This document shows, piece after piece, positions 36,951 to 48,672 of a stretch of 64,000 nucleotides of DNA. The notes beneath the pieces were generated by a model, which was not told where the DNA came from, searched no databases, and worked only from the letters and a program-made list of their open reading frames with translations. A program made the position numbers and the translations under genes. Each line of letters begins with the position of its first letter. Position 1 is the first letter of the stretch. Source of the stretch: Tetracentron sinense (lineage: Eukaryota > Streptophyta > Magnoliopsida > Trochodendrales > Trochodendraceae); the NCBI GenBank assembly GCA_015143295.1, contig CM026570.1:26047250-26111249 (forward strand), in the 5' to 3' direction.

Positions 36951-38231
36951 AGGGACACATGTCTAAAATTGGATATTAGAAATAAATATTCAAAAATTAA
37001 CTGGAGTTAAAAAAATTTAACCTTAGGGTGTGTTTAATAGTCACTAAAAGGGACACATGTCTAAATTTAGTTTTTAGAAATAGATATAAAAAACATTAAC
37101 TAGAATTAAAAAAATTTAACCTTAGGGTTCAAATTTCATTAAAAGGGACACATATCTAATATTGGTTTTTAAAAATAAATATCAAAAAAATTAACTAGAG
37201 TTAAAAATTCTTAACCTTAGGATGTGTTTAATAGTCACTAAAAGGGAGACATGTCTAATCTTTGTTTTTAGAAATAAATATAAAAAAAATTAACTAGAGT
37301 TAAAAAATTTTAACCTTAGGGTGTGTTTTATAGTCACTAAAAGGGACACAGGTCTAATCTTGGTTTTTAGAAATAAATATAAAGAAAATTAACTACAGTT
37401 AAAAATTTTTAACCATAGGGTGTGTTTAATAGTCACTAAAAGGAACACATGACTAAAATTGGTTTTCAGAAATAAATATCAAAATAATTAACTAGAGTTA
37501 AAAAAAATTTAACCTTAGGGTTGTTTAATAGTCACTAAAACAGACACATGTCTAAAATTGGTTTTTAGAAATAAATATAAAAAACATTAACTAGAGTTAA
37601 AAAAATTTAACCTTAGGGTTGTTTAGTAGTCATTAAAAGGGACACATGTCTAATATTGGTTTTTAAAAATAAATATCAAAAAAATTAACTAGAGTTAAAA
37701 ATTCTTAATCTTAGGGTGTGTTTAATAGTCACTAAAAGGGACATGTTTAATCTTGGTTTTTAGAAATAAATATAAAAAAAATTAACTAGAATTAAAAAAA
37801 TTTAACCTTAGGGTGTGTTTAATAGTCACTGAAAGGGACACCTGTCTAATATTAGTTTTTAGAAATAAATATAAAAAAAAATTATTATTGTTAAAAAATT
37901 TTAACCATAGGGTGTGTTTAATAGTCCCTAAAAGGGACACATATCTAAAATTGGATTTTTGAAAGAAATATTAAAAAAATTAACTAGAGTTAAAAAATTT
38001 TAACCTCAGGGTGTGTTTAATAGTCACTAAAAGGGACACATGTCTAAAATTTTTTTTTAGAAATAAATATAAAAAACATTAACCAGAGTTAAAAAATTTT
38101 AACCTTATGTTTGTTTAATAGTCATTAAAAGGGACACATGTCTAATATTGGTTTTTACAAATAAATATCAAAAAAATTAACTAGAGTTAAAAATTCTTAA
38201 CCTTAGGGTGTGTTTAATAGTCATTAAAAGG
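36951..38231. repeat. ~100-bp satellite array, left part
   Basis: About 13 units with the core TTTAATAGTCACTAAAAGGG, ACACATGTCTAA and AACTAGAGTTAAAA. The spacing between cores is near 98-100 bp. Units differ by scattered substitutions and small indels. Confidence 0.95.
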
Positions 38232-39665
38232 TTCTGTTTTAAAACTCGGCGAGTCGGCTCGAAACTCGGCTAAGTCAACTCGGCCCGGCCAGGTTTCGAG
38301 CCGGGTAGCCTTAAAACTCGGAAAAACCATAAACTCGCTAGTTTCTCAGTCGACTCGGGCGAGTCAACCTGATCCGGTAGACTCGCCCGACTCGCCAAGT
38401 TACGTAACAATGTTTTTTTTATATAAAAAAAAAAAACCCCTAACCCCTGATATGAAACTCGAATAGATTAGAGTGGGGGAGAGCTAGGGCACAGAGCAGT
38501 CACTCCCAAACCCCTCCCTCTCTCATTCTTCCTCGGCGATCATTTTGCGGTGATCGGTAAGTTCTTTTCCCCCTTTCTCTTCTCTCTTCCCTTTCTCTTT
38601 TCCCTTTCTCTATTCGTCCTCTGCTTAGGCTCTCTTACCATTAGAGAGAGAGAGAGAGTGCCACAACACTTTTGGGGATTTATGTTCGATAAACATAAAC
38701 CCTATAACCTTGTATTTTTTTTGAGCATGGTGGTCTCTCTCTCATCTCCGAAACCTCGCAGTTCAGATCTTCGATCAACCAAGAAACTTAGGGTTTCAGC
38801 TTTCTCTGCAGCCCCTGAATTTCCTACCGAGCCATTAAAGAACATAAATCTCCACTCAATGGTAGCCTCGGCCATGAAGATTTACAGGGATATCTTGGAA
38901 GCACCAATCTCCTTGGTGACACTTGCTTGGTTCTCACTACGGCTGAGCTTCATGACAGATTCGTCGATGCTGTCACTCAACTCGGCCATTTTAGGGCTCA
39001 TTCAAACCCAGGCAGTGGAGAAGAGAATTGTGCTCCCCTCTTGCTTAAACGGTAAAGGTCCTATCCCTTTTTCTTCCCTCCTTTTTTTTCTTTTGTATGG
39101 TTCATGATCGTCCATACCTGCGTCTAATCCTTGTATATGTGGAAAAAAAAAACTGATTAGTTATTATGAGTTAGGACGGTGATCTTTTAATTGTATTTAG
39201 AAGTATTGCAACATAAAATCAATCTCACTAATACACACCTCCACTATGCGTTTGATCCTTGTATTCATATAGAAATTTCTTTTGTTTTTTCACATCTGTA
39301 ATTTGTTTTTCTATTGTATCGTTTCCATACCTAGGTTTATCTCAAATGCTTCATGAAATACTATTCTTTCTGTGTGTTTATTCATTTGTTTTTCGATATT
39401 GGATGGTGATTGATGAATTGTATGATTTAATATTTAGTATTTTAAATATTTTTATAATTTTAATTCATCAATATTTCATTATTGAATTATGTAGCTCATT
39501 TTAGGCATGTTTTATCATTATTTCTCAATTTATACCATATATAATGTATTAAAAAATATTATGTATGTCCGAGTTTTAAGTGTCATTACTCGGACGAGAG
39601 TTTCCGAGTTGACTCTACTCGGCAAGTTTCCGAGCTGAGTCGGGTTTTCGGGTTTTAAAACACTG
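38232..39665. mobile_element. Non-autonomous hAT-like element inserted in the satellite array
   Basis: The ends are TTCTGTTTTAAAAC (38232-38245) and the inverse of CAGTGTTTTAAAAC (39652-39665), 11 of 14 matching, each followed by subterminal repeats of CGGCGAGTC/GACTCGCC type. The 8-bp flanks TTAAAAGG (38224-38231) and CTAAAAGG (39666-39673) match at 7 of 8 positions. Satellite units continue on both sides. No transposase is present; the interior carries a gene fragment. Confidence 0.83.
38915..39050 (+). pseudogene. MYB-CC (PHR-like) DNA-binding fragment inside the hAT-like element
   Basis: The frame at 38939 onward reads TAELHDRFVDAVTQLG, the first helix of the single MYB repeat of plant MYB-CC/G2-like transcription factors (phosphate starvation response family). 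The second and third helices are absent. The rest of the long open frame 38550-39107 is in another phase and unrecognised. It looks like a host exon captured by the element. Confidence 0.65.
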
Positions 39666-40475
39666 CTAAAAGGGACACATGTCTAATCTTGGTTTTTAGA
39701 AATAAATATAAAAAAAATTAACTAGAGTTAAAAAATTTTAACCTCAGGGTGTGTTTAATAGTCACTAAAAGGGACACAAGTCTAATCTTGGTTTTTAGAA
39801 ATAAATAAATTAATTAATTAACTAGAGTTAAAAAAATTTAACCATAGCGTGTGTTTAATAGTCACTAAATGGGGCACATGTCTAAAATTGCTTTTTTAGA
39901 AATAAATATCAAAAAAATTAACTATAGTTAAAAAAAACTTAACCTTAGGGTTGTTTAATAGTCACTAAAAGGGACACATGTCTAAAATTGGTTTTTAAAA
40001 ATAAATATAAAAAACATTAACTAGGGTTAAAAAAAATTTAACCTTAGGGTTGTTTAATAGTCATTAAAAGGGGCACATGTCTAATATTGGTTGTCAAAAA
40101 TGAATATCCAAAAAATTAACTAGAGTTAAAAATTCTTAACCTTAGGGTGTGTTTATTAGTACTAAAAGGGACACATGTCTAATCTTGGTTTTAAGAAATA
40201 AATATATAAAAAAAATTAACTAGAGTTAAAAATATTTAACCTTAGGGTGGTGTTTAATAGTCACTGAAAGGGACCCATGTCTAATATTGGTTTTTAGAAA
40301 TAAATATAAAAAAATTTATTATTGTTAAAAAAATTTATCCTTAGGGTGTGTTTAATAGTCACTAAAAGGGACACATGTCTAAAATTGGTTTTTAGAAATA
40401 AATATAAAAAACTTAATTAGAATTAAAAATTCTTCACCTTAGGGTGTGTTTAATAGACACATGTCTAGCCTTGGT
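39666..40475. repeat. ~100-bp satellite array, right part
   Basis: About 8 further units of the same satellite, resuming directly after the hAT-like insertion. Confidence 0.95.
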
Positions 40476-41194
40476 TCTTCTTAAATTGATTTAGATGCCT
40501 TAATCAACTTATATCAGTTTTGCCAAACGTCCCCTAAGGATTAGTGAATCTTAATTTATATTAGTAGCTGAGTGAGGCTATCATTACTCCAAAATACCAA
40601 ATAGATCATATCATAATTCATATGTGGTTGGTAAAGACAGAGTGAGGCTAGTAATCCTCATATGTGGCAGAGAATAGAGACAGAGTGAAGCTAGCAATCC
40701 TCATATGTGGCAGAAACAAAGTGAGGCTAGCAAATCCTCATTTGTATAACCTTGAAGTCTTCGATCTTATAAGATTTCAACCAAAAAAAAACCAACAGTA
40801 GGGGTTTTAACCTTACCTTGGCCAAAAGAGGGAAACAGCGAGGAAGATGGCGGCAAGCTCCCAACAGCACTCCTCCTCGGCTTTGCGATGGACGACAACG
40901 GCAACTCGATTGAAGCTTTGAAGATGATGGCGCTCTACCGTGGGCAATGGCACAATTATGTGCCCTAATTTTATTTTATTTTTTCTTTTTCTTCTTCTCA
41001 CTTCTCAATCTCTATTCTGTAGACTATAGATTGCTTTTGGGAGTTTTAGATTCCTCAATATTTATAGTGAAAGCATTCAAGCTAAGGTTGAAATTCAGAA
41101 TCGCGGGGTAAACAAGAACCCCTATACGGCTAGCATGCGTATGATGATTTATAGTGCGAATCTCTCCTCTTTTTATTAATATTCTACATTTTTT
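40476..41194. other. No gene recognised; short tandem repeats at 40570-40740
   Basis: Three copies of a ~50-bp unit with AGAGTGAGGCTAG and ATCCTCATATGTGG. A GC-richer piece at 40836-40970 has an ATG but no recognisable protein. Confidence 0.55.
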
Positions 41195-41415
41195 TTGTTT
41201 TTTTTCTGGCTGATTATTGCAAACAGGTTTTTTTTTTTTCAACTATTGCATATCGGCCTATATCAAGCCGTATCGAACTGTATCGGTCCGATACACACAA
41301 TACGGTCTCGATACGCTGTATTTTCTTCTTTTGAGCGTATCTGGGTATCGGGTACTCGAAAAACCGGTTCGTATCGGCCCGTATCGACCGATACGTATCA
41401 ATATTTTGAACCATG
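41195..41415. repeat. TATCGG-rich repeat, probable small transposon remnant
   Basis: Many direct and inverted GTATCGG/CCGATAC words within 170 bp, ending TATTTTGAACCATGG. This is typical of non-autonomous DNA transposons in plants, but no clear terminal repeat or target duplication was found. Confidence 0.35.
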
Positions 41416-41813
41416 GTTTGACCTTTTACTCAAAATGGTCACGCCAATTTCAAGGTCTCTCATGTGTATCAAGAGGCAATTAGTGGCAGATGGACTTGGA
41501 AACTATTGCTTATTTGGCAATGTATGTGAAAACTTTGATTCATGCATATTGATTTTTGCCTCTATCCTTGTACACTCTAAATGAATACCTGACGAAAATT
41601 GATAAGTTACCGATAGCCACACATTTCCAAATCCATATACATTTACTAAAGTATATAATTCTGAGATGTATCCGAGTTGTGTTGCTTGTAGAGTCCAGAT
41701 AATGTAGTAAGAAGTGTGATTCTATCTTGATTCTGTATAGAATGACTGGCGTCTCAAACAATTCTGTTATACACTAGACTGTGCATTAATTGACTTCTTG
41801 GGTTTGTTAATAG

Positions 41814-42856
41814 GATTCGTTACCTTCTTATCGCAAGAATGGTGCGATTAATCAGGCTTTTGATGCATGTTCAACGTTACAGAGCTTTTGTTGCAACATT
41901 CTTAAATCTCATACCGAGTTTGATGCCATACCTTGGGACTATCTTTTGCATACTACGTATTTATTGCTCTCTTGGCTTACAGGTACATGAGATATTCTTC
42001 ATAAAGGAATTACTTTTCTTTTGCTGGTTTATGATTTTTAATATTTAGGAATGGAGATTTATAAAATAATGTAGTTGTCTAGTAAACCTTGGTTCTGGAT
42101 TTCTCTAGTTTCTTACACAATAAGGTTCCTATCATCCCAAGTGCATGCTCAATTGTACTTGCTTCAAATGCTAGATTTCCATTAGAACATGTTTGAAAAT
42201 TTGCAGTTATAATAAATAGCTAGTGCAATATTGGGTCAGCATTTTCATTTCTTCCATTTGAATTTTGTGCTAGTGACAAAGGTTTCATGTCGTCTTCAAC
42301 TTCACTTCTCTTGAGTTCCCTTAATCTGCAAATTGCAGTTACAAGACTTGAGAATGTCATACAAACACATTATTATTATTATGCATGAAGATGTAACATG
42401 AAATTCTTCCCACCTTTTCGTAAAAGATTCAACATTTCTCTAATATTTGCTTGTAATTTTTAGATCTTTGGTGGGATTGTCAACTCTGGAAACTCTGATT
42501 TGCAAGGGACAGATCTTGCTGACAATGAGTATCCTTTGTCATCAGTGAAACTTTCTTAATACACATGGAGTGCTTTTGATTGACATCTGCAAGTAGTCTT
42601 TTATCTGATAACAATTCAGCACAAACTCATAGCATTTTTGGAATGGATGAACAATCCATATTTTACCAACATTACAATGATGTGATTGAAACTGTCTTGT
42701 CAAATGTTCATTGCTCATCCCAAGTTACTCTATATTCTCTGAATAAATTTTCTTGACAAAGTCAGCTATCTGCTTTTCAATTTCAATGACTACCCAAATG
42801 GGATGGTGACGCTTTTCAATTTGCTAGTTATGGGAAACTGGCAAGCATGGATGCAG
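41814..42856 (+). pseudogene. TPC1-like two-pore channel gene fragment, three consecutive intact exons
   Basis: Exons at 41814-41982, 42464-42528 and 42766-42856 have AG/GT borders and compatible phases. They read through [40 protein letters not shown] and [18 protein letters not shown], then [12 protein letters not shown]. This is the S4-S5 linker, S5 and pore loop of the second channel repeat of plant TPC1, the vacuolar SV channel. No stop or frameshift is seen. The preceding voltage-sensor exons and the following S6 exon were not found nearby, so it is a fragment, though unusually well preserved. Confidence 0.85.
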
Positions 42857-43979
42857 GTATTAAAAACAAGTCATGGTTCCTATGTCATGTTTATGTGATT
42901 TTCTGTCATTATAATTTTCACCATGCTGAGAATATTGAACATTGTATTTAACTTTTCTAGGTATTGCCATAGTAAACTACCAGTGGCAAAACCACGATAG
43001 CTTGTCTATTACTTTAATTTGCACTTGTGTGATTACAACTATTCTGTATTAAGTAGGTTCATTGTATTTCTTTTTTAATATTTTTTTTACAATTCCTTTT
43101 CTAATAGGCACCAAGGCCCACAGGTCAAACAATTGAAATCTTGCTCTTTTTATGTTAAGCTTTTATTGTGCAGGGCTTTATGTGCTTTCTCTAGGGATCC
43201 AAGGGATGTTCATGTGATGTTTACATTCGTTTTGATTTCTTCAAATAGTTATGACAGGGTGGTAGTTGCTTATTACAATCCTGTACTTCTGAATTATGTT
43301 ATGCTAATCAAGTAAATAACTTCTTGTCAGTATTCCATTATGATGGTGTGTTACCTTGGTAAAATATCGGCTCACAATAACTTGCTTTTCTAGTTTGATT
43401 GTAGTTGTGTGATTGTGAGTCTACTTTTAATTCTTTATATGCTAGATTCTCTCCTTTGGGGTTTATTTTTCATTTTTGTTTTTCTAATATCGGCACGAAG
43501 ACCCATTTACAAAATAATTGAAAATCTTGTTTAATTTTGAATATTTCTTTGGTTTGACTAGGATTTATTCCTTATGTTCTTATGGGGAGAGAATAATGCT
43601 CATTATATGATGTTAATATAGGTTATGATTTCTTGAAATACTTATTAGATTATGGTGTCAAGGCCATATTGGGAATAATATAAATCTACTCTCCAACTTG
43701 AGTGGAATCTGTTCATAGCTTTCACATGCTTGGGACTGAGCATACACCAATTGTTTCAGCTTCTCATAATTGAACCGGTTGCAGCCTTGCGGGCTTTTGA
43801 ATGAATCAAGGAGAATATGCCAATTCCTCTCTCAGGTGCTAGATGACGTTGTTTGGGATATGGATATTATAGTAATTTCCCTCAGATTGGGGGCATCCAA
43901 ACTATAGAAACCACCATTCAGATGCATGAGGAAAGCAATTTCTTATTAAACCTCTTACTAAATACGAAATAGTAATGTA
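42857..43979. other. AT-rich sequence, no gene seen
   Basis: The next TPC1 exon would be expected here but is not recognisable. Only short unrelated open frames are present. Confidence 0.5.
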
Positions 43980-44264
43980 TCTTTACTATTATAATGCGAG
44001 AGGGAGGCATAGCCTGTTTTTTCTAAAATTCCTAAACTACCCTTATATAAAATAAAACTTTGATTCAATGTTTTACTTTAATGTGGTAATGTTTTACTGT
44101 AATTCCCAAACTACCCCTTATCTATTTAAAGAATAGAATCACAGCCAATTGTTATTGAACTCAAGGAGAGTTCAATCGCACCCTCAGGTTAACATGTGTC
44201 CCTTTTAATTGTGGTTAACTCCTTCCCCTCGCTCTCACGTGCATCGCACGTGCCACCCGCTAGG
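43980..44264 (+). mobile_element. Small non-autonomous Helitron
   Basis: Begins TCTTTACTATTATAATG and ends with a perfect 7-bp stem hairpin (CACGTGC-ATC-GCACGTG, 44236-44252), then 7 bases and CTAGG at 44260-44264. It is flanked by A on the left and T on the right. TC start, 3' hairpin, CTRR end and A/T insertion fit Helitrons. No Rep/helicase. Confidence 0.85.
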
Positions 44265-44895
44265 TATTTTAAAACTGAATTACCTAGTTGGTCTTCTTCT
44301 CTTACCATTCCATCACCAAACCCATACATGACGTCCCGAAAGATTTTGCCCTACCATACAAAATTTGAGTGTCAATTTTATAGGAACATATATAATCCAC
44401 AATATATCATATCAATGTATAATATGTAACTTCTTTTCCTCCATGAGTGTCTAAGGCCCTTAGATAGACCTTTCTCTAGTTTTTGCATGACACAGAAAAA
44501 TTAAAAAATTGTTTATGAAATCATTTTAAATTTCAGATCTTAAAAGAAAAGTGAGAAACAATTGTCGATTTATTTACTCATTTTGGGTTGATTACCACAT
44601 ATTTAATTATTTACATGAATTTAAACGAATAAAATAGGGAAAAGAATGAAAATTTAAACATACTTTCAAATTTTGGGGAAACCTTTGAATCCGAAGTCAA
44701 ATGTTTTTAACCTAGAATCGACAATGGAGTTGATCTTTTAGGGGTAGAAATTGATTAAAAGGAAAGATGGGTTCATAAGGGGTTTTATAGTTGCGTATTG
44801 TAATAGTATCGATCGTATCGACCAATACTGTTATGATACTCAACAATATTGGAGCTACTAATTGTTGAAACCAAACTAATAGGAGAGGATAAATT
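44265..44895 (-). mobile_element. Probable Copia internal remnant, otherwise non-coding
   Basis: The part next to the primer site (about 44710-44895, minus strand) would be the retrotransposon leader/gag start. No gag or pol domain is recognisable. The remainder is AT-rich with no gene. Confidence 0.4.
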
Positions 44896-44907
44896 GCTTT
44901 GATACCA
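44896..44907 (-). other. Primer-binding site for initiator tRNA-Met (Copia type)
   Basis: Minus strand reads TGGTATCAAAGC directly after an LTR ending in CA. Confidence 0.75.
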
Positions 44908-45135
44908 TGTGAAATTAGTGACAACAAATATACTCAATTCATTAATTGACAAATAATCCAAACCAGGTACAAATAGAGTACAAGACAATCAAACCATAGA
45001 AAATAAATCACATGAAATCTGAAGAACCTAACCCAATATTATTAAGATAACTATGACAACTAGTTAATCTTAACCTAATATTTAGTTACTAGTATACCAT
45101 AGAAAGAATGGTCAACTGAAACATATCTCTCAACA
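44908..45135 (-). mobile_element. Copia-type LTR (228 bp)
   Basis: Minus strand starts TGTTGAGAGATATG and ends TTTCACA, giving TG...CA, immediately followed by a tRNA-Met primer site. The length and ends fit a Ty1/Copia LTR. The partner LTR is not found in the window, so the element is truncated on its internal side. Confidence 0.75.
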
Positions 45136-45686
45136 CTAAAGTTACATTTTTTTCCCACGAAAATTCATTAGTCATCTCTTTATGGAAATACAATCTTCCC
45201 TATTTAAACTCCTATCCTATTTATAAATTTCGGTCAAAATATTGTTAAATTTTGAACAAACACCCTTTTTTTTTTTTTTGACGATTTCATAATATCTCCC
45301 ATACAACCCATTTATTTCCAATGTTTCTTGCTTGAATGTGCAAGAAACAATCAAATCCATTTGAGTAATCATCAATCAAATCCACTAAAATTTGGAAAGC
45401 ATTATGTGGGGGTTTTGTAAATTTTCACCTAAAGGTTCGTTTATTTTTTATTTTTCTTATTGTTATGTTGTTTTTTCATATAATCAGGCTGATTAGGCAA
45501 AGAACATAAAATATCTAAGAAAACCACATTTTTTTTTTATATCACCTTAAAACTTACCGTTTTGGAATTTGGTCTAAATAGTTATGTGTAACGTTGAATG
45601 ATGTTTATAGATTGGCAAGAAACTTTTGGGTAAATAATATTTTTTAAAATTTTATTCCAAAAATATATATATATATATATATATAT
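45136..45686. other. AT-rich, no gene; ends in a TA microsatellite (about 45663-45686)
   Basis: No coding or element signature other than the TA tract that abuts the Helitron end at 45687. Confidence 0.55.
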
Positions 45687-48067
45687 ACTAGTAAAGGTGC
45701 ACGTGCTTTGCACGTATTGATTTTTTTACTAACAAAATTAAAATATTTTTTTATTTATAATTAGAGGGGTATAATTATAGAGAGAGGTGCAACAAGGATG
45801 GATAAACAGAGAGCCACTTAATTGCTTCAAAATTTAGTTGTTTATTTTCTTCAATAGATGGTTTTATAGGCAAAGTCGTGTTCTTTTTCTTCAATGGATG
45901 CTACCTGATATTCTTCTTCTCACTCATGCACATGCATCCCTCACCCGTGCACATCACTGCACACCCAGCCTGAAAAAAAATACACATGCCTGAATATATC
46001 ATTTTATTTTATGGTTTGGAAGATAAAGGAGCCACAATCATATGGTGTTCCAGTCATTGAAACATGTCAGCCATATTTGTAACGATGCTCTCAATCTCTT
46101 AGTTCCTCCCACCCCCACCCAAATAAATAAAGAGGTCTACATACATTAGGCTGTGTTTGCGTGATGTAGACCGATTCTGTTTCCTCCCATGCATAATGGA
46201 AAGTTATACACTACATTCGCACAAGGATCACCCAAGTGAAATTATTGCATCTAAAATCTGCAAACCAAAAGATGCAAAAAAAAAGATAGATGAATACACA
46301 ACCAGACCCCAAATATACCAACATACCTGGCATTTTTCAACTTTGGTTGGTGGTAAGAAACGAGCAGTTTCATTACTCATTCTCATTTTTAAGAGGGAAT
46401 ACTTTATGATTAGGATTAGTTGAAATTAATTTATAAATATACTGAATAAATAAAAAACATGAATGATCCCAATATCCAACGATAAAGACAATTGAAGGGG
46501 CAACAATTAGAAGTATGAGACTTGTGTAATGAAAGCAATGAAGGCAGCTACACAATTTCTATTTTCTAATGTACCAAAATAGTCACCTTCCATACTAAGA
46601 TTTCTTTGCTTCGGAGATACTGAGCTCTCATGTCAACTGTGTTCATCCATGAGTCACAAACAAGCTGGACAGTTGGACCACCATACATGCTGATCAAGGT
46701 TTTGTAAGGTGGAGGTCCAAATCTTTCGATGTCGGGCCTGTATAAAGCCCCAAACAAGATAGTTCCATCAATTCCTTGTAATTGGACGATCTCTGGTGGC
46801 TGAAGTTGAAGAATTTTGAAACGGGGGATGGTGAATGGCTGCTCATATATAGGCATTATTAAGCTTCCATCACGCAAGGAACAGAGTAATACCCTAGGTG
46901 GAGTGTCCAGAGAGTCAAGAACATCAACGAACCTCTGCATCTGATGATCAAGTACAACCACATGTCTTCCTTTCCCATATGTTAATATACTACTTATTTG
47001 ATAGCGAGTTCATAAATCTACCATCACATGCTCAATCCGAAAAAGATAAACTTAAAAATCTGAAGAGTTCTAAAAAAATAATTTAGACTCACCTGTATCA
47101 GTTTGAAGCAAGATCTTCAAGAACATAGACACCCTTCTATCACAACAAGCTTGCACGTAAAATATAAAGACTGAAAGTTTGTTGTTGATGATGATTCCTT
47201 CTTTGACTCAACTGTATCAATTTAAAGCAAGTTTGTCTCAAGAACTCCTCTACGAATTAATTGGATCAAAATCAAAAACTCAAAAATAATTTCCATTGGC
47301 AATGCTTAAACTAAGGCTAGTGATTATATGCAAAAAGAGCTTCTTGAACTGCCTCAAACTCCCTTGTTATCTATCAAAGAACTCGATTATAAGATGCTAG
47401 CAAGCATGGCATGCATATAAGGGCAAGATCAATTGATAAACAATGAACCAGGTTTTATCAAGTTCTGACCTTATTTATAAGATTCAAAAGGGGGAGGATT
47501 CGATTTCGAGAACAAATTCGTTATGAAATTATCGAATGCAAAGAGGCATAATCCAAATAATTACAAAGAGAAGTGGATTCAATGCCCTATTATTGAGATT
47601 AATAAAGGAGGCTATCCAAAGATATTTGAAGAAATCAGAACCAACGTGAAGTCAAATTCTTCAACCAAAAAAAATAAAAAAATCTCACCTTTCTTCCGGA
47701 CTTGAAAGAGAGTTTAGGGTTCTGCTTCTGAATCAGTTGCGAAATGCCTTCGACGTTTCAGAATAAGAAGGAATTTAGGCTGAAATATTTTTCTGCGAAT
47801 TTCTTTAGGAAACGAGACTCTTTAATACAGGGGGAAGTTTTGGAGGAAAGGGAGTTCTTGTGGAGAAGGAGTTCTTGGTTATGAGAGTCTTCTACGTGAG
47901 TTGGAATTGGAGTTGGAGAAGGAGTGTTCTACGTGAGCTATACTTCCTTTAAAAAGTCTTTTAATGTTTTTTGTTTTTTTTTGCACTTAGTAAACTTAGG
48001 TTATTCTATAAGTTATTAATAAACTGAGGGTATTTATGTCAAAGTAAAGTTTAGGTTACTCCTTGTA

Positions 48068-48070
<3 letters not shown>
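45687..48070 (-). mobile_element. Probable minus-strand Helitron carrying a dipeptidyl-peptidase exon
   Basis: Read on the minus strand, the 3' end is a 6-bp hairpin (ACGTGC-AAA-GCACGT, 45701-45715), then CACCTTTACTAGT ending at 45687, the canonical Helitron CTAGT terminus, and it abuts a TA tract. The 5' end is not firmly placed. The minus-strand sequence at 48070-48000 (TATAAGTACAAGGAG, then TAAATACCCTCAG) resembles Helitron 5' sequence. Between lie a host exon (46587-46966) and otherwise unrecognised sequence (45716-46586 and 46967-48070). Confidence 0.5.
46587..46966 (-). pseudogene. Dipeptidyl-peptidase (DPP IV/S9B-like) exon fragment
   Basis: The minus strand encodes QRFVDVLDSLDTPPRVLLCS, then EQPFTIPRFKILQLQPPEIV, GIDGTILFGALYRPD and YGGPTVQLVCDSWMNTVDMR, ending in ILVWK at a GTGACT splice donor. 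This is the junction of the beta-propeller and the start of the alpha/beta-hydrolase domain of plant prolyl-oligopeptidase-family dipeptidyl peptidases. The catalytic serine exon lies further downstream in the family and is absent. The single exon has no stops. Confidence 0.82.

Positions 48071-48110
<40 letters not shown>
48071..48110. repeat. (TA)20 microsatellite at the viral integration border
   Basis: Perfect AT dinucleotides that stop exactly where similarity to the endogenous pararetrovirus begins at 48111. Confidence 0.97.
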
Positions 48111-48113
<3 letters not shown>

Positions 48114-48672
48114 AGATGTGAAATATCTTGTTTAATAAAATTAATCTCAGTTTGTAAATCTTGAATAGATATATCCTTTTCCTGGGGGGTTTTGAAATCA
48201 AATTTCTTAAAGATATCATTAACGTTGTAAGTAATAGTTGGTTTGATAGGTTGCTTACCTTTGAGTTTATTTTTGTAATCCTCTTTTGATGTTGATGCCA
48301 TTTTATCCAAGACCTACGTTTCCTGATATCCAGATCGAGGAACGTGGACAACATCGTCAAGCTTCCTATCATAGTGAATCTATTTATGAATGGAATATTG
48401 ATGCAATGACAGAATACCAAATATTAAATTTACTTCAAGAAATGACAATGGTAGGAACTGCCAGTGACAACTATGGTAAGTCCTTTGGCATACCATACGA
48501 GTCCAAAAAACAAAACAATTTTTATTCAAACAGATTTAACCAAAGCAAAAGTCGCAACTCCTGAGTTTATAACAAACTGGAATGAAGTTAAAGTTCCGGT
48601 TCAATGGTGTTTACAAAATAAACCTCCACAAAGAAAATTAACTCAACCAGATCTCAAAGATCCAACTCAAAG
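48111..48672. other. Scrambled left border of the endogenous pararetrovirus
   Basis: Four viral pieces are joined: 48111-48265 is an inverted copy of 51066-51220 (capsid-protease linker); 48260-48301 is an inverted copy of 54914-54955 (end of the 425-aa ORF); 48301-48462 is a direct copy of 58318-58479 (capsid region, following the component B variant CCAAGACC); 48466-48671 is a direct copy of 56883-57088 (C-terminal movement-protein region). Joints share 0-6 bases. No functional ORF is expected. Confidence 0.9.

Noticed and set aside
36951..40475. The ~100-bp repeats as a CRISPR array.
   Set aside because: Whole units repeat with no unique spacers, the context is eukaryotic, and there are no cas genes.
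41195..41584. 129-codon and overlapping ORFs as a gene.
   Set aside because: They fall in the TATCGG-rich transposon-like repeat and are open in several frames on both strands.
48056..48420. Minus-strand ORFs of 84 and 128 codons at the viral border as genes.
   Set aside because: They are made of inverted viral fragments and the TA microsatellite (poly-YI tail).
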